DNA of 64,000 nucleotides. Origin: Tranzscheliella williamsii (Eukaryota > Basidiomycota > Ustilaginomycetes > Ustilaginales > Ustilaginaceae). Below the pieces are notes generated by a model. It did no database searches. It had not been told where the DNA came from and worked only from the letters and a program-made list of their open reading frames with translations. How positions within the stretch are numbered: position 1 is the stretch's first letter; each line of letters opens with the position of its first letter. The translations under genes were made by a program, and so were the position numbers. This document shows positions 51,806 to 61,693 of this stretch, in pieces. The DNA lies in the NCBI GenBank assembly GCA_023212725.1, contig JALBYF010000017.1, positions 212,913 through 276,912 on the forward strand, in the 5' to 3' direction.

Positions 51806-53572
51806 ATGACGGGGGCTATGGGAAGCGGCCAAGGTGCGGTGGTGGGTGGGAGGATGTTGGATGTTTCGCGGCGCGAGTTGCAGCTGCGGTGTCTGCGGCC
51901 GGGCGGGCTGGGTGCGGAGGGAGGGCGGGTACGCGCCCAGGCGTGGCTGCGGCTGCTCGACATCGCCGAGCCGTCCGACGAGTTCCCGCCAGCACGCGCG
52001 CAGGACGAGGGCGAACCCGCCCCGCCTCCCACCCCATCCCCGCCCGTCCCGCTGGACAAGGACGGCTGGCAGGTAGCAGGCCCCGCCATCCTCCCACACA
52101 CCGCCAACACACAGCACCACAACGCAGAGTGGAAGCTCGTCACACCAAAGAGGGCGAAGCGCCGCGCGGCGCCCTCTCGCCACTCCGAACAGGACCCGCC
52201 GACGCCGCCCACATCGCCATCACCCCCTCCGCCGCAACATCCCCCCGCATCTCCTCCGTCACCAGCCTCCAATGCATCCGCCGCCGACGAGCGACCCTCA
52301 CACACCGGTCCACTTGGACACAGCACCGAGATGCTGCGGCCAATGTTATTGGCACAAGCAGGAGCGGAAGCCGACTTCACCAGCCACAGAGAATACGAGC
52401 AAGTCGACAAGGACATCCAGCGAAGCTTTGTAGGGCCGGCGTTCGCGGCGCTGTTTGCGCCAAGCGCAGCCTGTGGCTCGGAGCGCGAGGCGGCGGAGAG
52501 CAAAAGCGAGCGGCGGAAGCAGCTTTTGCGGCTGGTGATGTCGACGCTGACACGGTATCCTGCGCTGTCGTACTTCCAGGGGTACCACGACATCCTCACT
52601 GTGGTGCTGCTGACGTTTCTCCCCACCAGTGCGGAGTCGGGACGGCAATGGGACGAGGAGGTGGTGGGAGAGGTTGCGGGGCGGGTGTCGATGCACGTGA
52701 TCCGGGACAGCATGGCGGCGGACCTGCTGCCGGTGATGGGCCAGCTGAAGGTGCTGCGGAATGTGGTGCGGGCGGTGGATGCGGAGGTGGCGGCGGTGGT
52801 GGAGCGGGCGGCGCCGCTGCCGGTGTTTGCGCTGCCGTGGTTGCTGACGCTGTTCACGCACGATGTGGACGATGTGGCGGTGGCGCAGCAGATGCTGGAC
52901 TTTGTGCTTGCGTACGGCGCGCACGCGCCCATCTACCTGTGCGCGGCGGTGGTGGTGGGGCAGAAGGATGTGCTTGCCGCGCAGGACCCGGCCGATCTTG
53001 ACGATCCGGCGATGCTGCACATGCTTCTCTCGCGTCTTCCCCGCATCGTGCCCGGTGGGTTCGCCGCGCCGGACGCTGTGTTTTCCGATCCGGAGGTGGA
53101 GCTGCCGAGTCTCGCCATGGAGGCGGCGGGGCGCGGGGAGGTGGCGGTGACCGCGCTGCTGGCGCGCGCCGTGGAGCTGATGGAGCGCGTCCCGCTCGCC
53201 GGCGACGCCGCTGCCGCCGCCCGCGTGATGGGCCCCGCCAGCGTCCTCTTCACCTGGCCCCTGCTCTTCACCACCTCCCAAATTGACTGGCAGGACCAGG
53301 ACCGCGCAGCCGCCACCGTCCTAACCGGCCCGCCGCGCGCAATCGTGCTCGACCCGCACCCAGACGCACCCCCCGCGCCCGCAGCCCACGAAAAGCACCC
53401 CGCCCGCCCCCGCACCACGCCCCCCTCTGCCCTCCTCCTCGCCGGCGTCACCGGCCTCCTCCTCGCCGCCCTCTACGCACACCACGCCGCCCCCCGCCCC
53501 TCCCCCCACCACACCCTCTCGCTCATCGCCAGCCTCCTCTCCCACTGGACCCGCACAGCTACCGCCACCTAA
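51806..53572 (+). CDS. GYP8: TBC-domain RabGAP of the Gyp8 / TBC1D20 type, tail-anchored
   Basis: One exon, 588 residues from the ATG at 51806. The TBC region is split: LQLRCLRPGGLG...RVRAQAWLRLLDI at about 20-55, a Pro/Ser-rich insert (70-180), then YEQVDKDIQRSF (IxxDxxR variant with the catalytic Arg), ALSYFQGYHDI (YFQ, glutamine finger), PLPVFALPWLLTLFTHD and the rest of the helical fold to about 490. The end carries one hydrophobic helix (SALLLAGVTGLLLAALYAHH, about 548-567), so the protein should be anchored with its GAP domain in the cytosol, as TBC1D20 is in the ER. TBC1D20/Gyp8 acts on Rab1/Ypt1. Codon use flips sharply at about 53170 (see findings). Confidence 0.87.
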   Translation: MTGAMGSGQGAVVGGRMLDVSRRELQLRCLRPGGLGAEGGRVRAQAWLRLLDIAEPSDEFPPARAQDEGEPAPPPTPSPPVPLDKDGWQVAGPAILPHTANTQHHNAEWKLVTPKRAKRRAAPSRHSEQDPPTPPTSPSPPPPQHPPASPPSPASNASAADERPSHTGPLGHSTEMLRPMLLAQAGAEADFTSHREYEQVDKDIQRSFVGPAFAALFAPSAACGSEREAAESKSERRKQLLRLVMSTLTRYPALSYFQGYHDILTVVLLTFLPTSAESGRQWDEEVVGEVAGRVSMHVIRDSMAADLLPVMGQLKVLRNVVRAVDAEVAAVVERAAPLPVFALPWLLTLFTHDVDDVAVAQQMLDFVLAYGAHAPIYLCAAVVVGQKDVLAAQDPADLDDPAMLHMLLSRLPRIVPGGFAAPDAVFSDPEVELPSLAMEAAGRGEVAVTALLARAVELMERVPLAGDAAAAARVMGPASVLFTWPLLFTTSQIDWQDQDRAAATVLTGPPRAIVLDPHPDAPPAPAAHEKHPARPRTTPPSALLLAGVTGLLLAALYAHHAAPRPSPHHTLSLIASLLSHWTRTATAT

Positions 53573-53717
53573 CCCTTGCCGGCCTGCCATACCCGCCGTG
53601 CCCGACCGACCTCACACGCAACCCAGCCCGAGCCCACGCCTGCGTACGCACTCGCGAGTGAGAGAGCATGATACCGCACAGATCAATGGACATTGCAAGG
53701 AAGCGCATGTATACGGA

Positions 53718-54591
53718 TCATAGCGCGAGGTAGTCTCTTACCTCGGCCTCGGAGAGCTTGCGGAAGACGGGGATGGGCTCACCCTCGCCGTTGGCGAGGG
53801 CCTTGGTGACGGTGGTGCTGATGACGCCGATTTCGATGGTCTTCTCGGTCATCTGGCCCTCGAAGCCCTCCTTGAGGGTGAGGAGGGCGGTGTGGATGGC
53901 GTCCTCTTGGCTGATGTCGTCGTTGTAGCGCTTTTCGAGGAACGTCTTGGCGTTCTGCATGTTCTTGCCGATGGCGGACGCCTTCCACATAAAGTACGAG
54001 CCGCTGGGGTCGACCTGGTACAGGCTCGGCCCGCGCGCCGAGTCGTAGCCGGCGACGAGCAGCGAGACGCCAAAGGGCCGGACGCCGCCGCGCTGCGTCG
54101 CCTCCTGCATCAGCGTTGCGATCTCCTGCACCAGCACACGCGTGGGCGGATACTCGCCAAATGTCTTCCAGTAGCCCTGTGCCGACTTCCTCGCCTTGCT
54201 CACCAGCACGCGGAAGTCGGGCCCCATGCCCGAGTAGACCATTCCGATATTGGGGCAGACAATGCTGATGCGCTCCAGCGCCGAGTCGTCCACGAGCGGC
54301 GACGGCGCACGCTTCTCGGTCGCGATCACGATCGCATTGGACGCCTTGATCCCCAGCGAGGTGGCGCCTTGCCCTACGGCAGCCAGCGCATGCTCAATCT
54401 GCACGAGCTTTCCGGACGGAGAAAATGTCGTCAAAGAGAATCTGTTCGACAAGCACGAAGATTGGAAGCGACGAGGCAACCCGAGAGAAAAAAGCAGTAA
54501 GCAATTGACCGGAGCACCGGGACGAAACAAGACAGCCTCGAGGCGGAAAAGATGCTTACGAGTAGGCGGATTCACCTGCTCCGGCCGACAT
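53718..54591 (-). CDS. PRE8: 20S proteasome subunit alpha-2
   Basis: Two exons (minus): 54591-54560 and 54441-53718, with a 118-base intron (GTAAGC, ACAG); 251 residues. Splicing joins [11 protein letters not shown] to [19 protein letters not shown], the alpha-subunit N-terminal signature that gates the core particle pore. Later blocks are [41 protein letters not shown] and [18 protein letters not shown], and the specific order and the YDSARGP segment fit alpha-2 (Pre8/PSMA2). It is a structural ring subunit with no peptidase residue. The tiny first exon is supported by the perfect alpha signature across the junction. Confidence 0.95.
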
Positions 54592-55310
54592 CTTGGCTGT
54601 GTCGGTATGTGGTTGTGGTAGAGAAGCGGATCAAAGGTATGCGCGCCTAGGTAGGTCCTGCTGGCCGGTAATCCGCAGCGAGGGCTGAAGCGTGGTCGGG
54701 CACAGTACGGTGGCGAGGTAGGCGGACTGCGATCTGTTTCTGCGTAGTGGAACTGCAGCCGGCTTCTAAATGCCGTGGTTGTTAGAAGGAGAAGGTGGCG
54801 AGCGCTGACGGGTGGTTTCGATGCGGCGGGGCGTACGAGGGAGCGGCTGCTGTGTTGGACCGCAAGCCAGGCCACACGAAGGGGGTCAGCACCACAGCCA
54901 ACACTCGGATTGCGGGTTTGCATCCTACGCGTACCTCTGGCTGCGTTGCCTGGTCGATCACCGGCCGATCTTACACACGCGCCGCTTGGCTTCTCCTCCA
55001 CTTCCAAGCTGCACCCTAACATAACTGCTCGAGTAGCGCGCATGTTTGTGACTGCAAAGCCTTGAATTTGCCAAGACCATGCTCCTGGCCCGAGAAGAGG
55101 GACCGATCGCACCCACAGTCGTCCGCCACTGGTCTGTGCACCGCTGAAAGGTTGCAATGGAGAAGAGGCTAGAAATACAAATAATGGCAGTGAGGTATGT
55201 GTGCAGGATCGAACGATGCGAGCCGCGAAACTTGTCCGGAGTGGACAGTGGGGGAATGCCCGCTAAGGAGCGCAGAAGAAGCGCAGAGGGCGAGTGAGGG
55301 AAGAGGGAAG
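54592..55310. promoter_or_regulatory. Region upstream of PRE8 / downstream of ENP2
   Basis: 719 bases between two minus-strand genes: ENP2 3' end and PRE8 promoter. I looked for a proteasome-associated control element (GGTGGCAAA type) and did not see a match. No repeat or gene. Confidence 0.4.
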
Positions 55311-58072
55311 CTAACTGCGACGCATGATAACGTTCTTGCTAGCGCTGCGGTTTGGGTGTCTGCGCTTCTGGCGCCCGAAGCGGTCCTGCTCAGAGAGGCT
55401 ATCGACGCCCTTGCCTTCGAGGGCGCTGGCACCTTTGCTGAGGCCGTGACCGAACGAATCGTCGCCATCGCCCTTTCCTTTCTTCTTGCCCTTGCCGTCT
55501 CTGCTCTCGCCGGTGTCGTTGCGGCTGGCGGATGAGGCAGACGGCGTCCAGCTATAGCTGCGCGCGCCGGCGTGCTGGGCGCTGGCCGCGTCTCCGTCCA
55601 TAAAGTCAGAGGCGCGAGGCCGGCCCGCCTTGCCCGGGCCGGAAGACTTGAGCCGCTCCTCGAAGCTCCGCTTCTTGCTGTGGGGGGACGCGAAAGAGGT
55701 CGATGTGTCGTCATCGTCGTCGACGAGACGAGGCCCTGACCGGCCGGCGCCGGATCTCCTCTCCTGGCCGCGAACGGCCGACGGCGCCTGGTTGAGATTC
55801 ATGGGCCGGTGGCCAGAGGCATCTCGAGCACGTGGATCGTACTGTCCCAGGTCGCCATCATCAGAACTGTCGCCTGCGTCCGCACCATCGCCGCCAGCGT
55901 CTTCCGACTCGGCGTCCTCCTCCATGTCGGGGTCGACCGACTCGCGATCGCTCTCGTTCTCCTCGTCTTCGACGGCAGTAAGTTTCCTCGGCCCATCGCG
56001 CGCCGCACTCTTGTTGACCGTCGTAGACGGATTGAGCATGGCGAATTCTCGGCTCGACGTGTCGATCTGGAACGCCGGGTCCTGGAAGAGAGAGGCAAAT
56101 CGCGAATCGGATAGCAGGTTGATCGCTTCCGACGCAGACTTGCTCGAGCCCTCGCCCTCGGCCTCTGCGTCCGCAGTGGGTACATTCGCTGCCTCCCGCT
56201 TGGCCTGCTTCTGTGCGGCTTTGTCTGCGTTCCTTGCCACTTTCTCGGCCAGTTCCTTGTTAACCCGAACGCCGGCATCCATCTTCGGGTTCTTGACGGC
56301 TCGAATTCGGCTTTCGGCCTGCTTCTCCAGCTTGGCCTTGATCGCGCGTTCCCTCGCATCGGCGTACGCGGTGGGGTTGGAGAGGAGTCTGGCCCGCTCG
56401 TACAGCGGAAGGGCGATAAAGTAGCCATGCATGTACGGCCGCAACAGCTGGGTCCCGATGAGATGCGACATGCCGAGACGCTCCAGTTCGGGGCGGTCAA
56501 CGAATTTGAAGTCCTCGTAGACACCCTTGCCAGTACCAGAAGCCCCCGAATCGACGCCGTCCATCTCGTCGGTCAGTGTATCGATGTAGGAACACCACTT
56601 GGGCGCAGGACCTAATGCGGGCACATACCATGCTGCCATCTGAGTACCTTCGACAGCAGCCATCAGCAGACCTGTGCCTGGATAGTGAGCAACATCGTTG
56701 ATATCGGTCGCTGCTGATGGTGGTGCCACAGAGACGAGGTTGTCGCCGGTTTCCTTGTCCCACACCTTGATCACCTTGGCATCGGCACTGAGCACCTTGC
56801 CTTCCGCCTCGGAGCGAGTCCGCGGTCCCGCGCCGCCCGCCGTGGTAGACGCCGTGTCTCCGGGCCAGGAGACCTTTTTGATGGGCAAGCCGAACCCCTG
56901 ATCTTTGGTCTGATAGGGTCGATCCATCCGCAGGTCGTAGAGCAACACGTGGCCAGTATTGGTTCCGACAGCAAGGTTAAGGCCATCTTCTGCCCCCGCC
57001 AGGGCCGTTACAGAGAGCGTCGATAGAGCCTCATTGGTAGCGACAGTATCATCGGCACCTCCAAGAACACCTGGCATATTGCGCCTAGCCACCATCAGCG
57101 CCGCGTCGAGGACAGTTTCAGTAGCTACGCTGAGAAGACCCGCTCTGGTGCGCATACGGGGATCCCACATCTCCACAACGCCGGTGCCCTCGGCGCCGAA
57201 GCAGAGCAGTCCATGTGCCGGGTTTACATCCAAGGCATTGCAGCCAGTCGGCTCGCCAAGGTCTCCGCCTCCAAGCACAAAGGGGGCAAGAAATCGGCCT
57301 TGATCCAGGTTCAAACGATATACTTCACGGCCAGCCGCTCCGACGAGCGCGTCAGCCGAGGGAAAGTGGTATCCAAGAGCACGGCCGAACCTGGGTATAC
57401 GGACGCGAGCATGTGCTCCTCCCTGTGCTTGCAGCTGGACGGTTCGGTCGGTTTGCAGATGTAGTGATTTGGTCCAATCATCGGAAAGCATCTACGGCGG
57501 TACAAAGCGGAAGGAAGGTCAGCGAGATGCTCATACATGGGCGGTGCATTGCGGTTGCATTGCGATTGCATTGCGGTCATGGGTGATTCAGATTGCTTGT
57601 ATCAGCATCGAGGACCTGGTAAACCAGGAACCTCTGCAGCTAATGTAGATAAGGTTATATGGTATGCTCATCATGAAGGAAGGAGGAGAGAAGATGCAAT
57701 AAGTCTACTTACCAAAAAGTCGACATTTTCGGCGTCGGTATGACGCTCGAACTTGAGACTGAGCTGTTCACAGTCCCAGACCCTCATCTGGGGCTTGTAG
57801 GTACCTGTTGCCACGATCGACTGGCCATCTCGGGTAGCTGCTATGCGGTTGCTTGCCTCTGGAAACTCGAAGTCTTGGATCAGTTCGATGCGGTTGAGGA
57901 TCTCCTCATCCTTGAGGGCGGTCTTGCGCTTCTTGCGCTTGTTGGAGGAGCCAGACTTGCGCAGGAGGTCAGGAAGGGAGGAGGAATTGAACGACGTGCC
58001 TGCTGCTCCGGACGTTGCTGCGCCACCGCCGGAGACGGTATAGACCCTGGCTGGCTCGATCGCTGCTGCCAT
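55311..58072 (-). CDS. ENP2: Ribosome biogenesis protein Enp2 (NOL10 homologue)
   Basis: Two exons (minus): 58072-57713 and 57491-55311, over a 221-base intron (GTAAGT, GTAG); 846 residues. The first exon has the family head KDEEILNRIELIQDFEFPE and GTYKPQMRVWDCEQLSLKFERH; the second gives WD-like blades (MWDPRMRTRAGLL, VLLYDLRMDRPY, IKVWDKETGDNL) and GYFIALPLYERARLL. Near residues 590-620 is the NUC153 motif (DSRFASLFQDPAFQID). The last ~220 residues are acidic then basic and lysine-rich. Enp2 is a nucleolar factor of the small subunit processome for 18S rRNA maturation; the lysine-rich stretch in exon 1 (NKRKKRK) suits nucleolar import. It complements the ERB1 gene 50 kb away in theme only. 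Confidence 0.93.
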
Positions 58073-58562
58073 ATTTGCAAAGCGGTGCTGCCGGCTGAAG
58101 GAGAAAAGAACAGCTAGCGCCCAACAGCGTCTCTATCTCCGCTTCTTCGCACAGCTCTAGCCTTTGACGAACGACGGCGTCGATCTTGCGGTGGTATATG
58201 ATGTACAGAGACGAAGGGAAGGAGGCAAGCACCGCTGCCACATTCTACACACGAACGAACGAAGGAGGAAGCCGCTGCGCCTTTGCGGCCAAAAATTTCA
58301 TTAGATTTCGTGATCATTGTTTCGCGGTCTGGCTATACATCTGCACTTCTTCTTCGAAATTTTCAATACAGACGCGCTCCGCCAATCTCAAAAAATGATT
58401 ACAAAGTGGGCCTCTCCGCCAAGGTCACGTGCAGGATGCCTTCTTCTCCATCAAGTTGATTGGCTAGTATGCCTTTGCAAACGCTGCCACCATCTCGAAA
58501 CACGCTAGTCGACATCGCCTTTACGAGCGCTGGAGCCATAGCATCAGAACAAGGAGCGTAGT
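58073..58562. promoter_or_regulatory. Divergent region ENP2 / L11 gene
   Basis: 490 bases between divergent starts of two ribosome-related genes. At 58280-58400 it is AT-rich on both sides of AAAATTTC and GAAATTTTC, an inverted pair spaced about 65 bases apart (58289-58298 and 58355-58364). No known site is claimed. Confidence 0.45.
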
Positions 58563-59189
58563 ATGTCGAAAAAGGGCGGGTCTGCAGCTACTGCTGCGGT
58601 GGCGACGATGGTCAAGCTGCTGGTGCCGGCGGGCAAGGCATCTGCGCAGCCCCCGGTCGGGCCCGCTCTGGGTGCGAAAGGGGTCAAGGCGATGGACTTT
58701 GCCAAGGAGTTCAACGCAAGGACAGCGCATATGGAGGTGGGCATTCCCACACCGGCCATCGTCACCATCCATCCGGACAGAACGTTCAGCTTCGAGGTCA
58801 AGAGTGAGTTGGCGCAGAAGCGGGGGTTGGGCCGTCAGGCCACCGGCGATCCGAGTTGACAGTTGGCTGACATCGCTTGCGTCTGATCTCCGCAGCACCG
58901 CCAACGTCGCTGCTGCTGAAGCGGGCGGCGGGCATCGAGACCGGATCAGGAAAGACAGGCTCGCAGGTCGCCGGCACCATCACCATGAAGCACATCTACG
59001 AGATTGCAAAGATCAAGATGAACGACGTCAAAGGCGTCCCCGAGGAACAGGTTCGTATCCGTCCCCGCCACGCCCTGCCTTGCGCGCACACAACTAACCA
59101 TACTGCCGATCTGGAGCTCGCTTACCACACAGATGTGCAAGGTGATCGCCGGCAGCGCACGAAGCATGGGTCTTCGCGTCGTTCGCTAG
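58563..59189 (+). CDS. L11-type ribosomal protein (uL11, probably mitochondrial)
   Basis: Three exons, 58563-58803, 58896-59050, 59133-59189; 150 residues. The assembled protein has the bacterial-type uL11 blocks: [22 protein letters not shown] (binding site of the GTPase-centre RNA side), [19 protein letters not shown], then [14 protein letters not shown] and [27 protein letters not shown], ending [16 protein letters not shown]. The bacterial pattern and lack of cytosolic RPL12 features point to the mitochondrial ribosome (MRPL19 in yeast naming). The second donor is GTTCGT, a weaker GT site, but exon 3 completes the conserved C-terminal helix, so the splice is well supported. No long presequence is seen. 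Confidence 0.92.
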
Positions 59190-59678
59190 CCCCCCGCCCC
59201 CACGATTCACCCTCGTACCCCTGCCGGAGCTTGCTCTGTCCATCTAATCTCCCCGCCATTGCCTTGTATTTTTAGTTGTCTGGTTTGCTCAACAGCGACG
59301 ACAGTTGCAACACCACCCTTGCCTTGTTTCAAAGTTCCGTCTACGGAGTCATAGTTGACATGCACACTTGGCAAGCAGAATCTGGTACTGTGCACGAGGA
59401 GAGAATTGCTAATGTAGAGCGTCAAAACTATGGTACAAGGACCCGGATATGGGAACGGAGCAAGAGCGGAAGGTTCGAAAAGCAGGCAAGATGCATGAAG
59501 CCCGAAAACGAAAGACACAGCATCCAAACTGGAGGGGCCGACGACCGAAAGTGTTGTATCGTGGGTGCTTTTTGGCAATCGAGACTGAGCTGCTTCGCTA
59601 GAAAGAGTCATGATGAAATAATGGATTGACAGATTGGTATGGGAGAGAGGCAGGAGATGAGCCAAGTGGCGGCAAGCT
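59190..59678. other. Convergent intergenic region
   Basis: 489 bases between the L11 and ISU1 stops; 3' UTRs only. No RNA gene or repeat seen. Confidence 0.4.
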
Positions 59679-60296
59679 TTAGACGGTGCCAGAGCCGACA
59701 TGCGGGGTGGCAGTGGTGTGGCCGGTGGCAACGTCTTGAGTCACCTCGATGTGACCCTGCCTCTTGTTGCCGGTAGCATCACGCTTGCTCTTGTAGTTCT
59801 TAATGGCGGACTTGATGGCGTCTTCGGCAAGCATGGAGCAGTGGAGTTTGACAGGAGGCAAGCATAGCTCCTGGGCGATCTCGGTGTTCTTGATCTGGCC
59901 GGCTTCCTCGAGGCTCATCCCCTTGACTCGCTCGGTCATGTAGGACGAGCTGGCGATGGCAGATCCACATCCGAACGTCTTGAAACGCACATCCTCGATG
60001 ATACCGTCTTCGTTGACCTTGATGGAAAGCTTCATGACATCACCACAGGCGGGGGCGCCGACGAGACCGATACCGACGTCCTTGTCGGTCTTGAGGAAGG
60101 ATCCAACATTTCGAGGGTTCTCATAGTGATCAATCACCTTTTCGTGATAGGATCGTCGCTGTGTGGGAGCAGCAAAGGGTGTGGCGGATCTGGCTGCAGA
60201 TGCCACAGTGGGTCGTGCCACAGTAGAGAAAGCAGCTGAGCGCGAAGACGACGCCACGGCCTGTCTCGCGAGCGGAGCGAACGTGTTACGCAGCAT
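59679..60296 (-). CDS. ISU1: Mitochondrial iron-sulfur cluster scaffold Isu1 (ISCU)
   Basis: One exon, 205 residues. An Arg/Ser/Ala-rich presequence (1-50, no acids) precedes YHEKVIDHYENPRNVG, the start of the mature scaffold. The three cluster-ligand cysteines are in GAPACGDVM, FGCGSAIAS and VKLHCSMLAED, and LPPVKLHCS is the docking motif for the Ssq1-type Hsp70 chaperone. The scaffold receives sulfur from Nfs1/Isd11 and iron and passes clusters to recipient proteins in the matrix. A ~40-residue C-terminal extension after NYKSKRDATG is longer than in yeast Isu1 and low in complexity (HTTATPHVGSG). The start is the only ATG that gives a clean presequence. Confidence 0.96.
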   Translation of the reverse strand: MLRNTFAPLARQAVASSSRSAAFSTVARPTVASAARSATPFAAPTQRRSYHEKVIDHYENPRNVGSFLKTDKDVGIGLVGAPACGDVMKLSIKVNEDGIIEDVRFKTFGCGSAIASSSYMTERVKGMSLEEAGQIKNTEIAQELCLPPVKLHCSMLAEDAIKSAIKNYKSKRDATGNKRQGHIEVTQDVATGHTTATPHVGSGTV

Positions 60297-61693
60297 GATG
60301 ATCTTCTTAGATGGTATGAAGAATGCTGATATAAGAATTGCGGATTAGATCAGTGATGGAAGCAAGGTTGGTGGTAGCTCTGCGGAGCGTGACTGGTACT
60401 AATATCTCTTTGCGCGCATCGCATGGCACGCTGACCGTCCGTTTTGTAAGATACGTAATCGGTGCCGCCCCGCCGCGCTCCTTCCACTTCCTTACTGCGC
60501 CCGGGTCGATTTTGCAAAGCGCGGGCGGGTAGTTTAGAGAGTGCCCAAGATTGAAAGAGACTTGATAGCGACTGTGACCGGCACATTTCCGCGCGATGCT
60601 GTTCTGAATCGACGCATTCAAAGGCAGTTCAAGTGGCAAATTGGTCATTCGACTCAGCAGAACCAACCCAAAAGCCGTGGCAATTTCGAGACGGGTCTCC
60701 GATTCCTGCGAGCCTCTATCGTACGACACTACCGTTAGAAAACGCTTTTGTTAGATCATTGACATCTGCATGGCTGAAAGCCAAGACTCGGCGAGAAGGC
60801 ATGAGAGATGCAAACTTGTATGCAGTAGTCGACATACCCCAAAAGTGAAGGCCGTTGACCGCGTGGCTTTGGCCCGGCATGGTGAGACTCGCTTCGCAGC
60901 GGGGTTTCTTACGATGGTGAATCTGTCTCACACGTAGCTTAGATATAGATACGCTTCTGCCTTTTGTGTGGCCGTCGCCTGGCAGTCACAAGTGTTGTTT
61001 ACGTGAGCGCCTTGTTGTCGCGGGCCGGCGGCCCTCGCCGATCCATCGAGTATCTGTGGGCCCTACTGCCACATGAAACTCTGCTTCCGTGCCGTTGCGC
61101 AACCCCGCCAGCCAACGGATGCAGGGCAGACGGATGCTTTTCCGCTTCGCGAAGAGGCGGACTCCGAGACGGACTCCGCGCGCAAACGGTGCCCGCGCCG
61201 ATATTCTGCCGCTGTCTTGTTCGGACTGCGGCACTATGTTTGCCCAGTCGGCGAGCGGCGACTCAATACCAAAGCCGCTCGAATTCGGGGTTTGCGCCTC
61301 GGAGACTCCTCCCTGCAGCGGATGTTGGGCTCCAGCTCCGTCCCATCATCGGTAAACAGGGCATTTGCTTTGGCTCCAATGACTTCCCTCGCCGTTACAT
61401 AACGGTGCTTGCGTGCGCTTCGCTGCGCATCGTTCCATATATGCATTTTCATCAACCTTGCTCCTATGGTGTCTCCCTCCTACTTTCTCTCGCCCCGCTT
61501 CATCTATCCTTCTTTGACACCTTAGCTTATCGTCGATACCCTGGCTCTTTGATGCCGTGGAAAAACCAGGCGCATTCCGACGTGATCCCCTTCTGCAGCG
61601 AGCGTACGGCCACTAACGGTGATCTGGAACCGCCTCATCTTCCATTGCCAACCAGGCCCCGACCTTTCTGCTCGTGCCTACACAAGTGCCGTT
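60297..61693. promoter_or_regulatory. Divergent 1.4 kb region ISU1 / hydrolase-fold gene
   Basis: 1397 bases between divergent starts. A 248-codon open frame (60964-61710) lies here but has random composition. A short direct repeat CGGACTCCG occurs twice near 61160. No recognised promoter element. Confidence 0.4.

Noticed and set aside
51691..52932. 413-codon minus-strand open frame opposite the Gyp8-like gene
   Set aside because: Antisense shadow without domain features.
51613..53001. 462-codon plus-strand open frame overlapping the Gyp8-like gene
   Set aside because: Gly/Ala/Arg-rich product of a shifted frame; the overlapping frame codes a clear TBC domain.
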